This document shows, piece after piece, positions 1 through 8,900 of a stretch of 64,000 nucleotides of DNA. Below the pieces are notes generated by a model that saw only the letters and a list, made by a program, of their open reading frames with translations, ran no database searches and had not been told where the DNA came from. The position numbers and the translations under genes are program-made. The stretch is from Campylobacter pinnipediorum subsp. pinnipediorum (GTDB lineage: Bacteria > Campylobacterota > Campylobacteria > Campylobacterales > Campylobacteraceae), in assembly GCF_002021925.1 (NCBI RefSeq), contig NZ_CP012546.1:1488001-1552000 (forward strand), read 5' to 3'. Numbering within the stretch: the stretch's first letter is position 1; every line of letters starts with the position of its first letter.

Positions 1-33
1 ATCAGCCGACAATATACTCGGTGCTACATACAT
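1..33 (-). CDS. rpe: Ribulose-phosphate 3-epimerase, N-terminal 11 codons only
   Basis: Reading the minus strand from an ATG at 33 gives MYVAPSILSAD, the characteristic start of ribulose-phosphate 3-epimerase, which interconverts ribulose-5-phosphate and xylulose-5-phosphate in the pentose phosphate pathway. The gene runs off the left edge. An AAAGG-like ribosome-binding site lies just upstream of the start. It is divergent from rpmB, and about 150 bp of AT-rich DNA between them must hold promoters for both. The call rests on only 11 residues, but the APSILSAD signature is distinctive. Confidence 0.8.
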   Translation of the reverse strand, partial: MYVAPSILSAD

Positions 34-182
34 TTTATACCTTTTAGTTTTAAAAATTGGGGTAATTTTACTTTAAATATAGTTTAAAAGTCCATAAAAA
101 TAAAAATTCATAAATTTAAGCGTTTTTTTTGTTTTTTTTAGATAACATCACACATTAAATTTTGTTTTTTTAAGGAAAAGAT

Positions 183-374
183 ATGTCAAGAAGATGTGAT
201 ATTACAGGAAAAGGTCCTATGGTTGGTAACAATGTTAGCCATGCCAATAACAAAACAAAGAGAAGATTTTTACCAAATCTTAGAACTATCCGTGTTACTC
301 TTGAAGATGGTACAACTAGAAAGATTAAAGTAGCTGCTTCTACTTTAAGAACAATGAAAAAGCAGTCAAACTAG
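183..374 (+). CDS. rpmB: 50S ribosomal protein L28
   Basis: This 63-residue basic protein is ribosomal protein L28 of the large subunit. It begins with the family signature [12 protein letters not shown] followed by [18 protein letters not shown], and its length is normal. An AAGGAAAAG ribosome-binding site sits directly before the ATG. There is no Cys pair of the zinc-binding L28 form (only C5), so this looks like the C-minus type. It is followed 33 bp downstream by a potassium-channel-like gene on the same strand, perhaps on the same transcript. Confidence 0.97.
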   Translation: MSRRCDITGKGPMVGNNVSHANNKTKRRFLPNLRTIRVTLEDGTTRKIKVAASTLRTMKKQSN

Positions 375-407
375 GATTAAAATCTATGAAACACTAAAGA
401 GGAATTT

Positions 408-1538
408 ATGCTTTTTTTAACGAAGCTTAAAAAATTCCTCAACTGGTCTACATCCTCAAAACCAGAAATAAATTTAAATACAGAGTTATATGAACAACTA
501 AAACCATTTAGAATTCCGCTAATCTCAGTTGTCTTAATGATGATGTTTGGCTCATTAGGATATGTATTTATAGATAATTTTTCATTGATAGATGGAATTT
601 ATCAAGCAGGTATGACTTTTACAACTGTTGGTTTTACAGAGGTAGCGCCTATTTCCGTAAAAGGTAGAATATTTACGATAGTTTTTATTTTGCTTGGTTT
701 TGCGGTTTTTACATTTTCTATAGGTGTCGTTGTAGAGGTATTCAAAAAAGGCTCATTGTTAGCTATTATAAAGGAGAGCCATATGCTTTATAAAATCGCT
801 AGGCTTAAAAATCATTTTGTTATTTGTTATCACAATTTGTACACAATAGAACTTAGCGCTCAATTTCGTGAAAATCATATACCATTTGTAGTCGTTGATA
901 ACAGAGAAGATCTACCGGAACTTGCTCAAAAATACAAGTATCCATACTACATAAAAGCTGCGCCTCACACGCAATTAGCATTTTTAAAAACTCATCTTTC
1001 AAGCGCAAAAGGTGTTATAGCCATAAGTTCCAACATTGCCGACAATATAGCGCTTATAGCATCCGTAAGACTTTATGAAAAAGAGATAGATAGAAAAAGA
1101 CCATACTTTATAATGACAAACTCTGACAATGAAGATGACACAGAAAGACTGAAAAAACTTGGTGCAAACAGTGTCGTAAGCCCATCAAAACTAGTAGCAC
1201 AAAGACTAAGTGCAATGAGTGTTAGACCTGATATGGAAAACTTATTAGAGCACTTTTTATACAAAAAAGATTCTCCTATAGATATAGAAGAAATTTTAGT
1301 TCCTGAATACTCTTGGCTTAGATTTAAAAGACTAAAAGAGACAAATCTAAGAAATATAACAGGTTGTGATGTTGTTGGAATTTTGGATACAAACAATAAA
1401 TTTACAGCTATGCCAAATGGAGATACTCTAATAGGAACAAACTCGAAATTACTTGTGATAGGAACAGCTCACGGCATAAGAGCTACAAAAAAAGTAATCA
1501 AAAGCAAGTATAAACTTGAAGAGTTTAAAATAAGCTAA
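408..1538 (+). CDS. Two-TM potassium channel-like protein with RCK/TrkA domains, atypical filter
   Basis: This 376-residue inner-membrane protein has the layout of a ligand-gated K+ channel. TM1 is at about residues 37-55, a pore loop at about 66-80, TM2 at about 89-110, an RCK N-like Rossmann domain at about 128-245 and an RCK C-like domain at about 295-370. The pore reads TTVGFTEV (TVGF at 73-76). The first half matches the TVG[YF] filter, but the next residue is Thr instead of the usual Gly. In the Rossmann part the expected GxGxxG nucleotide-binding loop is replaced by ICYHNLYT, so NAD(H)/ATP binding there is doubtful. An AGAGGAATTT ribosome-binding site precedes the ATG. The family is clear; ion selectivity and gating ligand are not. 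Confidence 0.85.
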   Translation: MLFLTKLKKFLNWSTSSKPEINLNTELYEQLKPFRIPLISVVLMMMFGSLGYVFIDNFSLIDGIYQAGMTFTTVGFTEVAPISVKGRIFTIVFILLGFAVFTFSIGVVVEVFKKGSLLAIIKESHMLYKIARLKNHFVICYHNLYTIELSAQFRENHIPFVVVDNREDLPELAQKYKYPYYIKAAPHTQLAFLKTHLSSAKGVIAISSNIADNIALIASVRLYEKEIDRKRPYFIMTNSDNEDDTERLKKLGANSVVSPSKLVAQRLSAMSVRPDMENLLEHFLYKKDSPIDIEEILVPEYSWLRFKRLKETNLRNITGCDVVGILDTNNKFTAMPNGDTLIGTNSKLLVIGTAHGIRATKKVIKSKYKLEEFKIS

Positions 1539-1573
1539 TTTTAAAATTAAGATTCATACTTTGCCAAAATATC

Positions 1574-1579
1574 TATAAT
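1574..1579 (+). promoter_or_regulatory. Possible -10 box upstream of lepA
   Basis: A TATAAT hexamer lies in the 122-bp gap between the channel gene and lepA, about 80 bp before the lepA start. Campylobacter sigma-70 promoters have a good -10 and a weak or absent -35, which fits here. AT-rich DNA yields such hexamers by chance, so this is tentative. Confidence 0.3.
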
Positions 1580-1660
1580 AAATTCTATTTTTGAACTTTA
1601 TGCTTTTTTAAATGATTTTTTGGCAATATAAAAGATAAAAATAAAATAAAAAGTAGGTAT

Positions 1661-3451
1661 ATGAAAAATATAAGAAATTTTAGTATTATAGCACATATAG
1701 ATCACGGAAAAAGCACACTTGCTGATAGACTAATCCAAGAATGCGGAGCCGTTAGCGATAGACAAATGAGCTCTCAGATAATGGATACAATGGATATAGA
1801 AAAAGAGCGTGGAATAACAATAAAAGCACAAAGTGTAAGACTTAATTATAAAAACAAAGATGGTGAGTTTATACTAAACCTAATAGACACTCCGGGACAC
1901 GTTGATTTTAGCTATGAAGTAAGTAGAAGCTTGGCAAGTTGTGAGGGTGCTCTTTTGGTTGTAGATGCTTCACAAGGCGTTGAAGCACAGACCATTGCAA
2001 ATGTATATATAGCACTTGAACATAATCTTGAAATAATACCCGTAATAAATAAAATAGACCTACCAGCAGCAGATCCTGAACGAGTAAAAGATGAGATAGA
2101 ACATATCATAGGGCTTGATTGCACAAATGCGATAGAAGTAAGTGCAAAATCAGGTATAGGCATAAGTGACTTGCTTGAAGCGATAGTTTCAAGGATACCA
2201 GCTCCGGTTACAGATGAGAGTTTGCCTACAAAAGCCCTTATATATGACAGCTGGTTTGATAACTATCTTGGAGCTTTGGCATTGGTTAGGGTATATGATG
2301 GCAAGATTTCAAAAAATGATGAAATTCTTGTTATGGGAACAAATAAAAAACATACGGTTTTAGACCTAATGTATCCAAATCCAATAGCACCTATAAAAAC
2401 CACTTCTATAAATGCTGGCGAGGTCGGTATTGTTATTTTAGGACTTAAAAATGTTAGTGATGTTCAAGTTGGCGACACTATAACCATGTCAAAAAACCCA
2501 ACAAAAGAGCCAATTGGTGGATTTGAAAGAGCAAAACCATTTGTCTTTGCTGGAATTTACCCGATAGACACTGATAAATTTGAAGACCTTAGAGATGCAC
2601 TTGATAAGCTAAAACTAAATGATAGCTCGATAAGCTATGAACCAGAAACATCGATAGCACTTGGTTTTGGATTTAGAGTTGGCTTTTTGGGGCTTTTACA
2701 TATGGAAGTTATCAAAGAAAGACTTGAAAGAGAGTTTGGACTTGATCTTATAGCAACAGCTCCAACAGTTACTTACGAGATAGTTCAAACAGATGGCACA
2801 ATACTAAAAATACAAAATCCAAGCGAGCTACCCGCTGTAAATAAAATAGAACAGATAAAAGAACCTTATGTAAAATCAACAATTATAACACCTACTGATT
2901 TTTTAGGAAATATCATAACTCTTCTAAACAACAGAAGAGGCATTCAAACAAAGATGGATTATATAACACCTGAAAGAGTTTTATTAGAATACGATATTCC
3001 TATGAATGAGATTGTGATGGATTTTTACGACAAGCTAAAATCGGCTACAAAAGGGTATGCTAGTTTTGACTATGAACCAAGCGAATATAGAGCTGGGGAT
3101 CTCGTAAAACTAGATGTAAGAGTGGCTGGAGAGATAGTTGATGCACTATCCATAATAGTGCCTGAAAGCAAAGCCGCCACAAAAGGAAGAGATTTTGTAA
3201 AAGCTATGAAAGAGATAGTTCCGCGCCAACTTTTTGAAGTAGCAATACAAGCTAGTATAGGCAACAAAGTCATAGCAAGAGAAAATGTAAAATCAATGGG
3301 CAAAAATGTAACGGCAAAATGCTACGGCGGGGATATAACAAGAAAAAGAAAACTTCTTGAAAAGCAAAAAGAAGGTAAAAAAAGAATGAAAGCTATCGGT
3401 AAAGTTCATTTACCACAAGAAGCATTCCTGAGCGTTTTAAAGATAGATTAA
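1661..3451 (+). CDS. lepA: Elongation factor 4 (LepA), ribosome back-translocating GTPase
   Basis: This 596-residue translational GTPase has the expected EF4 length. The G domain starts at once with AHIDHGKS (residues 11-18, G1), followed by the ERGITIKAQ switch region, DTPGHVDF (G3) and NKIDLP (G4). EF-G-like domains II, III and V follow, then the LepA-specific C-terminal domain containing the [20 protein letters not shown] signature near residues 550-570. The family acts on stalled ribosomes and promotes back-translocation. A small lipoprotein gene follows 11 bp downstream. Confidence 0.98.
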   Translation: MKNIRNFSIIAHIDHGKSTLADRLIQECGAVSDRQMSSQIMDTMDIEKERGITIKAQSVRLNYKNKDGEFILNLIDTPGHVDFSYEVSRSLASCEGALLVVDASQGVEAQTIANVYIALEHNLEIIPVINKIDLPAADPERVKDEIEHIIGLDCTNAIEVSAKSGIGISDLLEAIVSRIPAPVTDESLPTKALIYDSWFDNYLGALALVRVYDGKISKNDEILVMGTNKKHTVLDLMYPNPIAPIKTTSINAGEVGIVILGLKNVSDVQVGDTITMSKNPTKEPIGGFERAKPFVFAGIYPIDTDKFEDLRDALDKLKLNDSSISYEPETSIALGFGFRVGFLGLLHMEVIKERLEREFGLDLIATAPTVTYEIVQTDGTILKIQNPSELPAVNKIEQIKEPYVKSTIITPTDFLGNIITLLNNRRGIQTKMDYITPERVLLEYDIPMNEIVMDFYDKLKSATKGYASFDYEPSEYRAGDLVKLDVRVAGEIVDALSIIVPESKAATKGRDFVKAMKEIVPRQLFEVAIQASIGNKVIARENVKSMGKNVTAKCYGGDITRKRKLLEKQKEGKKRMKAIGKVHLPQEAFLSVLKID

Positions 3452-3462
3452 AGGACAAACAA

Positions 3463-4185
3463 ATGCTAAAAATCAAATCTATATGTTTATATTTTTTTAT
3501 GGCCATATTTTTCTATGGTTGTGCTAGTTTAAATCCATTTAGTACAAACGAAAGTGAAGATAAATACTTTCAGATAACAAGCAAAGATGAAACACTATTT
3601 AAAGATATAATGAGAATAAAAGTTGATTGCACAAAAGAAAATTCAGTAGGAACAAGAAGAGTGCTTATAAACGGAGCTGAATATTCAAGCGATATAGCTA
3701 TAAAATACTGTTTACGTAAAAATTTGGTTGATACAAATGTAGGGCTTAAAAAAGTTTTTTTACATAGAATTGTAGATGCCAGAGAAGACGCTTCTGTTTT
3801 TTCTTATATAGGAAGAAAAGGCAAGATAATACCGCTTGATTCAAGCCCATCTTTGGAAGCGCTTTTTTATATGTTTTTAAAACAAGAGCTTAACTCTCGC
3901 GGTATAATGGTAGTTGAAACACAAACATCTCCATATACATATAGACTAGATTTTACATTTAAAAAAACAGATGGCTTTTATGATAGAATGGGTCAAACCT
4001 TGGACGGAAAGCTTGAAGCTAAGCTAAATATTTCTAATATAAATTTCAATAAAGATTTTAACATAAACACCAAGCAATATGTAAAAAATCTAAAAATTGG
4101 GAACTCTGATGAGTTTGATTTTTTCGTAGGTCTTTTGGTAAAACAAGCAGCAATAAAAACAGCTAACATTATCAGCAAATTTTAA
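3463..4185 (+). CDS. Lipoprotein of unknown function
   Basis: This 240-residue protein has a lipoprotein signal peptide: a basic start, a hydrophobic stretch, and a lipobox ending FFYGC with Cys20 as the acylation site. The mature part is mixed charge with no motif I recognise. An AAAGGA ribosome-binding site precedes the ATG. It lies 11 bp after lepA, and its TAA is followed with no gap by the ATG of the ComF-like gene, so the three are probably co-transcribed. The mature protein is likely periplasmic and membrane anchored. No function can be assigned from sequence. Confidence 0.8.
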   Translation: MLKIKSICLYFFMAIFFYGCASLNPFSTNESEDKYFQITSKDETLFKDIMRIKVDCTKENSVGTRRVLINGAEYSSDIAIKYCLRKNLVDTNVGLKKVFLHRIVDAREDASVFSYIGRKGKIIPLDSSPSLEALFYMFLKQELNSRGIMVVETQTSPYTYRLDFTFKKTDGFYDRMGQTLDGKLEAKLNISNINFNKDFNINTKQYVKNLKIGNSDEFDFFVGLLVKQAAIKTANIISKF

Positions 4186-4755
4186 ATGCGTTGCTTTAAA
4201 TGTGGCGCATTTACCATTTTTACATTTTGTAAAGTTTGCTCAAAATTTCTATACAATCCGACTATAAGCATACGGGAAATAGATGGTTTTAAAATTTATA
4301 GTTTTTACAATTATTCTGAGATAAAAGACCTAATCATATCAAAACATAAAATTCACGGAAGATATATCTTTAACAACCTAGCAAAACTTAGTTTTGAAAA
4401 ATTTGCTATAAATTTTAAATCACAAGCATTAATAAATGCAATACCCATAGATGACAAAAATACCGATGGATACTCGCATACAGCCATACTTGCAAAAAGC
4501 TTAAATTCCAAACAAATCAAGCCCTTGTTTCATACTTTACATTCAACAAACAATATAACTTATAGTGGGAAAGATTTAAAATTTCGTAAAAATAATCCAA
4601 GAAATTTTAAACTCTTAAAAAATATAAAAAATCCAGTAATACTCATAGACGATATAGTTACGACTGGGTCTACTATAATGGAAGCTAAGAATTTTTTAGA
4701 AAAAAATGGCGTAAATGTTTTATGCGCCATAGTTTTATCTGACGCAAGATATTAG
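4186..4755 (+). CDS. ComF family phosphoribosyltransferase-like protein
   Basis: This 189-residue protein starts with a small Cys cluster (MRCFKCGAF, then FCKVCSKF) like the zinc finger of ComF/GntX proteins. It ends with the PRPP-binding loop VILIDDIVTTGSTIMEA (about residues 152-168), diagnostic of type I phosphoribosyltransferases. ComF relatives take part in natural DNA uptake, although the biochemical role is not settled. The length is slightly short but complete for the family in this group. The ATG abuts the stop of the preceding lipoprotein gene, suggesting translational coupling. Confidence 0.85.
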   Translation: MRCFKCGAFTIFTFCKVCSKFLYNPTISIREIDGFKIYSFYNYSEIKDLIISKHKIHGRYIFNNLAKLSFEKFAINFKSQALINAIPIDDKNTDGYSHTAILAKSLNSKQIKPLFHTLHSTNNITYSGKDLKFRKNNPRNFKLLKNIKNPVILIDDIVTTGSTIMEAKNFLEKNGVNVLCAIVLSDARY

Positions 4756-4783
4756 ATTTAAATTTATTAAAGAAATATTTTGG

Positions 4784-4789
4784 TATAAT
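4784..4789 (+). promoter_or_regulatory. Extended -10 box for rpmI-rplT
   Basis: The sequence TGGTATAAT places a consensus TATAAT with a TG-type extension 48 bp before the rpmI start. Just after it lies a 7-bp stem inverted repeat (TTATGCT at 4797-4803 and AGCATAA at 4810-4816), which would sit in the mRNA leader. Leader structures upstream of rpmI-rplT are used for L20 autoregulation in other bacteria; whether this one does so is unknown. Confidence 0.5.
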
Positions 4790-4836
4790 CCATCCCTTAT
4801 GCTACAAACAGCATAAAATACACTAAAGGATTTAGT

Positions 4837-5028
4837 ATGCCAAAAATGAAAACCGTTCGCGGTGCTGCTAAACGCTTTAAAGTGGGTAAAAACAAGATAA
4901 AAAGAGGCTCTGCTTTTAGAAGCCATATCTTGACAAAAAAACCAAGTAAGCGTATGAGAGATTTGCGCCAACCACAATATGTGGATAGCACAAATGTCAA
5001 AGCAGTTAAGAAGATGCTAGGAGTTTGA
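4837..5028 (+). CDS. rpmI: 50S ribosomal protein L35
   Basis: This 63-residue, highly basic protein starts [15 protein letters not shown] and contains the conserved [23 protein letters not shown] region of L35. Its length is typical. It has its own promoter-like sequence upstream and is followed by rplT 110 bp later. infC, which precedes rpmI-rplT in many bacteria, is absent from this side. To my recollection that separation is normal in Campylobacter. Confidence 0.97.
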   Translation: MPKMKTVRGAAKRFKVGKNKIKRGSAFRSHILTKKPSKRMRDLRQPQYVDSTNVKAVKKMLGV

Positions 5029-5138
5029 TACTAGCAATTAGCTAAAGTTTTTGACAAAAGTCATTCAAAACTCCCCTAAATTTTATATGTTTTAGGGAAA
5101 GACCCTTAAAATGGGCGCCGATTTGTAAAAGGATAAAT

Positions 5139-5495
5139 ATGGCAAGAGTAAAAACAGGCGTAGTAAGAAGAAGACGCCATAAAAAAGTTTTAAAACTTGC
5201 GCGTGGTTTTTTCAGCGCGAGACACAAACACTTTAGAAAAGCTAAAGAACAACTTGAAAGAAGTTTAGTTTATGCATACCGCGATAGACGTCAGAAGAAG
5301 AGAGATTTCCGTCGTTTATGGATAGTTCGTATAAATGCTGCTTGCAGACTTAACGATATAAGCTACTCAAGATTTATAAGTGGCTTGAAGAAAGCAGGCA
5401 TAGAGCTTGATAGAAAAATTTTAGCTGATTTAGCTATGAATGATGCAAAAGCATTCCAAACACTCGCTAATAACGCAAAAGACGCTTTAAAATAA
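5139..5495 (+). CDS. rplT: 50S ribosomal protein L20
   Basis: This 118-residue protein begins [19 protein letters not shown], the L20 signature, and continues with the [21 protein letters not shown] helix that binds 23S rRNA. Length and composition are normal. An AAAGGATAA ribosome-binding site precedes the ATG. It is the last core gene before the accessory tps island, and a hairpin follows its stop by 4 bp. Confidence 0.98.
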   Translation: MARVKTGVVRRRRHKKVLKLARGFFSARHKHFRKAKEQLERSLVYAYRDRRQKKRDFRRLWIVRINAACRLNDISYSRFISGLKKAGIELDRKILADLAMNDAKAFQTLANNAKDALK

Positions 5496-5499
5496 AAAA

Positions 5500-5521
5500 T
5501 AAGCCCTTTTTTAAGGGCTTA
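5500..5521. terminator. Hairpin after rplT
   Basis: A 9-bp perfect stem (TAAGCCCTT at 5500-5508 and AAGGGCTTA at 5513-5521) with a 4-nt loop lies 4 bp after the rplT stop. On the plus strand no U-tract follows. On the minus strand a T-rich run (TTTTTTATTTT) follows the stem, so as an intrinsic terminator it would work better for transcripts arriving from the tps side. It may serve both directions. Confidence 0.6.
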
Positions 5522-5918
5522 AACAAAAATATATTTAATTTTAAAAATTTAAAATCTTAACAATAACAAAAATACTTACAATTTATTTTTTAAATAATGT
5601 CAATAAAAAATTTGTTTTAAAATAATAATTTACTTACTGCCAATTATTAGACTGTATATTTTAATATCAAATCACTACATCCCGTAAAAATGCAAAGAAA
5701 TGGGATTTATTTATAGCACAATTTAAACCATATTATCATAGGAATATATTGAAAGCACTCATATAAAATTTATATTATAAAAAAGTATAGTGAATATAGT
5801 TTTACAAGACATAAAATAAAAAAAATATTATCAAAAGAAAATATTTTATAAGTATAGTAGTAAAATTTAAATATTTTTATAAAAAATTATTTAAGTAATT
5901 AGTAGCTATTGATATATG
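5522..5918. other. Gene-free AT-rich spacer between rplT and tpsA
   Basis: About 400 bp of very AT-rich DNA with no open frame of note, no tRNA and no recognisable mobile-element remnant. It marks the left border of the accessory tps island. I see no direct repeat or attachment site that would explain insertion. Confidence 0.6.
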
Positions 5919-5976
5919 ATGTAGGAAATAAGAAATATTTCTTATTTCCTACATTTAAGCATTATAATGCTTAAAT
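5919..5976. repeat. Two abutting perfect palindromes directly after the tpsA stop
   Basis: The first palindrome spans 5919-5954 (36 bp, 18 + 18 with no spacer; half-site contains GTAGGAAATAAGAAAT). The second spans 5953-5976 (24 bp; half-site ATTTAAGCATTA). They share two bases and begin 3 bp beyond the tpsA stop codon on the minus strand. They can form strong hairpins in the transcript end, or cruciforms in DNA. No long U-tract follows, so termination would be by structure only. The duplicated 3' segment of tpsA ends 8 bp away. Confidence 0.8.
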
Positions 5977-5979
5977 CAA

Positions 5980-8900
5980 CTACTTAGAAGGCTTAATCTC
6001 AAGTGTCTTTAATGGATTCTCAATTACATGATCTTTTATTGTAAATTTCAAGTTTGGATTATCTTTATAATTTTCATATAGATATCTTAACTCTCTTGAT
6101 GTAACCGCATTATAGTAAGGATTTTTTTCATCAAATAAATCTTTTAAGCGATCCATGTCTATTTTTGTATTTTTAGTAAAGCTAGTACTATCTGTCGCTA
6201 ATCCATCCAATGCGAAATATAACTTTCCGCCTCTTTCTAAAGTTTCTTTTGCTATAAGTTTTGTCTTTTCTGTAAAGAAATCCATTCTAGCATTATTTAG
6301 CTCTGTTTGAAGTTCGTTATATTCTCTAATTTGTTTATTTTGTTCATCAGTGAAATGTGAAGACTCTTTTGGATTATCTAAATCTAAAAATTCATTCTTT
6401 CTCATCTCTGTAAAAACATTATCAACTTTTTCACTAAGTTCTCCAACTTTCTTTAGAGAATCTACTGCTTTTTCATTTTTTAGTAATTCAGTCATAATTT
6501 TTTTATTATCATCTGAATTAGCAGCATTTATTCTACTTCTTGACTCAGTTTTTCTAGCATGTGCTGCACCTGGATCTTGAAAGTTTGCTATATCTGCTAT
6601 ATCTGCATCTGTCACTTCGCCTTTATTTAATTTTTTAGCGAAATCTGTTAAGTTTGCAAACTCAAACCCTAAGTTTAGCTTTCCTATATAACTATCAGCT
6701 AAGGTTGGGTTTTTACCCTCTTTATCTGCTTCGTTAGCTTTTCCTATTAACTCTTGTCTTCCATATTTTAATCCATAGATTAAAGCATTATCACCTAACT
6801 CAGCTTGTGCAGATTTAGGACTTTCTAGGTTATTTATTTTATTTGGTAAATGTTCAATAGTTTTAATTTCTTTTACTTCAGTTTTATCCCCTGTATAGCC
6901 TTTATCTACTAATTTACTTAATTGTTCTCCTAATTTATGTCCTGATATAAAAGCCTCTCTTTCTAGAGGTTGGTTTTTATATGCTGAGAAATTTGTTAAA
7001 TCTGAGTTAATATAGTAACTTTCATTTAATGACAATAAATCAGCATCCGCCTTAATTGCATCTGGCAATTTTTTGTTTTTATTTCCTGTTATTTGAGCTT
7101 GATCATGATGGGTTAATTCATGAACTATAGTATCTAGAATTTCCTTATTATTTTGTTTTTTAGTTCTTAAGAAACTAATAATAGGAGTTACGTTCATATG
7201 AACCTCATTATCACTATAATATCCTTGTTTCATAGATAATGGTCCATTTTCTTTATTTAATTCTAATGTTGCTTTTTTACCCTTAATTCCAGTTACCTCT
7301 TTTAAAGATTCTCTTTTAGCACTTTCAACCATATCAAATAATTTTTTTATTCCTTCTTCATTTCCAGAAAGTTTTTCTTTCATTAGATCGTGGAATTCTT
7401 TACTTGAATCAAGTTTTTCTACTATTTTTTTGTTAATTTCTTCTCTAGCTTTAATATAACTTTCATCAAATTTAATATTCTTTAGAACTTCTCCCATATT
7501 CTTAACATTTTTGCCCTCAAATCCTTCTATAACAACTGGTCTATTTATTTTTAGTCCTGTCTCAGAAGATTTCTTTATTAATTCTACTGAATCTTGCATA
7601 CCTAAACCGTATGCAATTTCATTTACAGCTTTTAATAAATGCTCTTTTGGAATATTTTTAGAATTTTTTGCTAATAGAGCCAATTTAGCCTCTGCTTCTT
7701 TTGCTTGATTTCTATTTTTAGCTTTTTCTTTAGCTTCTTTAAATAGCTTATTTTGTTCTTGTTTTGATAATTTCTCAGGAACATATTTTGTATTTCCTAT
7801 TCCATCATTGATCTTATCTGTTTTTTGCTCACTTATTTTCTTTACAAGATTCTCTCCATTAGCCTCTGAGAACTTATATGTATATTGTTTCAATACATTA
7901 TTAAGTATTTCTGTGTTTTGTTGTTCTTTGCTACCTGTTTTAGAAGTAGTAGGAATCTCTTGTTTTAATCTTAATTCTGATTTTGGTATATTAGTTTCAC
8001 CTAATTGCTCTAAAGAGTTTTTCTTAGCTCTTGATACGATGTCAACCAATTCTTTTACTTTTTCAGGATTTCCATTAATTTCACTACTCATCAATTTCTT
8101 AAATTGAGGGTCAGCAGAAAGGTTTTCTAATAACCTTGTATCTGCATTTTCCCTAAACTTATTATATGTATCTGTAAATTCTGAATTACTATTTTTCTTG
8201 GCTTTTTTCTCAAGCTTTTTCTTTTCTTTGTCGCTTATTTTCTTAGGCTTATAGTCAGTGTTGCCGAAACCTGAAACTTCGCTTTGTAATGCTTGTTTTT
8301 TACCCTCTACTTCATTTTTACCATTTGCTTTTTTAGCAAATGGATTTTTTAATTCCGGAAGTAATTTCTTCTCAAATTTTTGAACATCTTTCTTGCCAGC
8401 TTCTTCATTAGAAGGCTTAATCTCAAGTGTCTTTAATGGATTCTCAATTACATGATCTTTTATTGTAAATTTCAAGTTTGGATTATCTTTATAATTTTCA
8501 TATAGATATCTTAACTCTCTTGATGTAACCGCATTATAGTAAGGATTTTTTTCATCAAATAAATCTTTTAAGCGATCCATGTCTATTTTTGTATTTTTAG
8601 TAAAGCTAGTACTATCTGTCGCTAATCCATCCAATGCGAAATATAACTTTCCGCCTCTTTCTAAAGTTTCTTTTGCTATAAGTTTTGTCTTTTCTGTAAA
8701 GAAATCCATTCTAGCATTATTTAGCTCTGTTTGAAGTTCGTTATATTCTCTAATTTGTTTATTTTGTTCATCAGTGAAATGTGAAGACTCTTTTGGATTA
8801 TCTAAATCTAAAAATTCATTCTTTCTCATCTCTGTAAAAACATTATCAACTTTTTCACTAAGTTCTCCAACTTTCTTTAGAGAATCTACTGCTTTTTCAT

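Noticed and set aside
1561-1626. Inverted repeat TTGCCAAAA / TTTTGGCAA between the channel gene and lepA
   Set aside because: The arms are 48 bp apart with a promoter-like hexamer between them. A hairpin with so large a loop is not convincing and no known operator fits.
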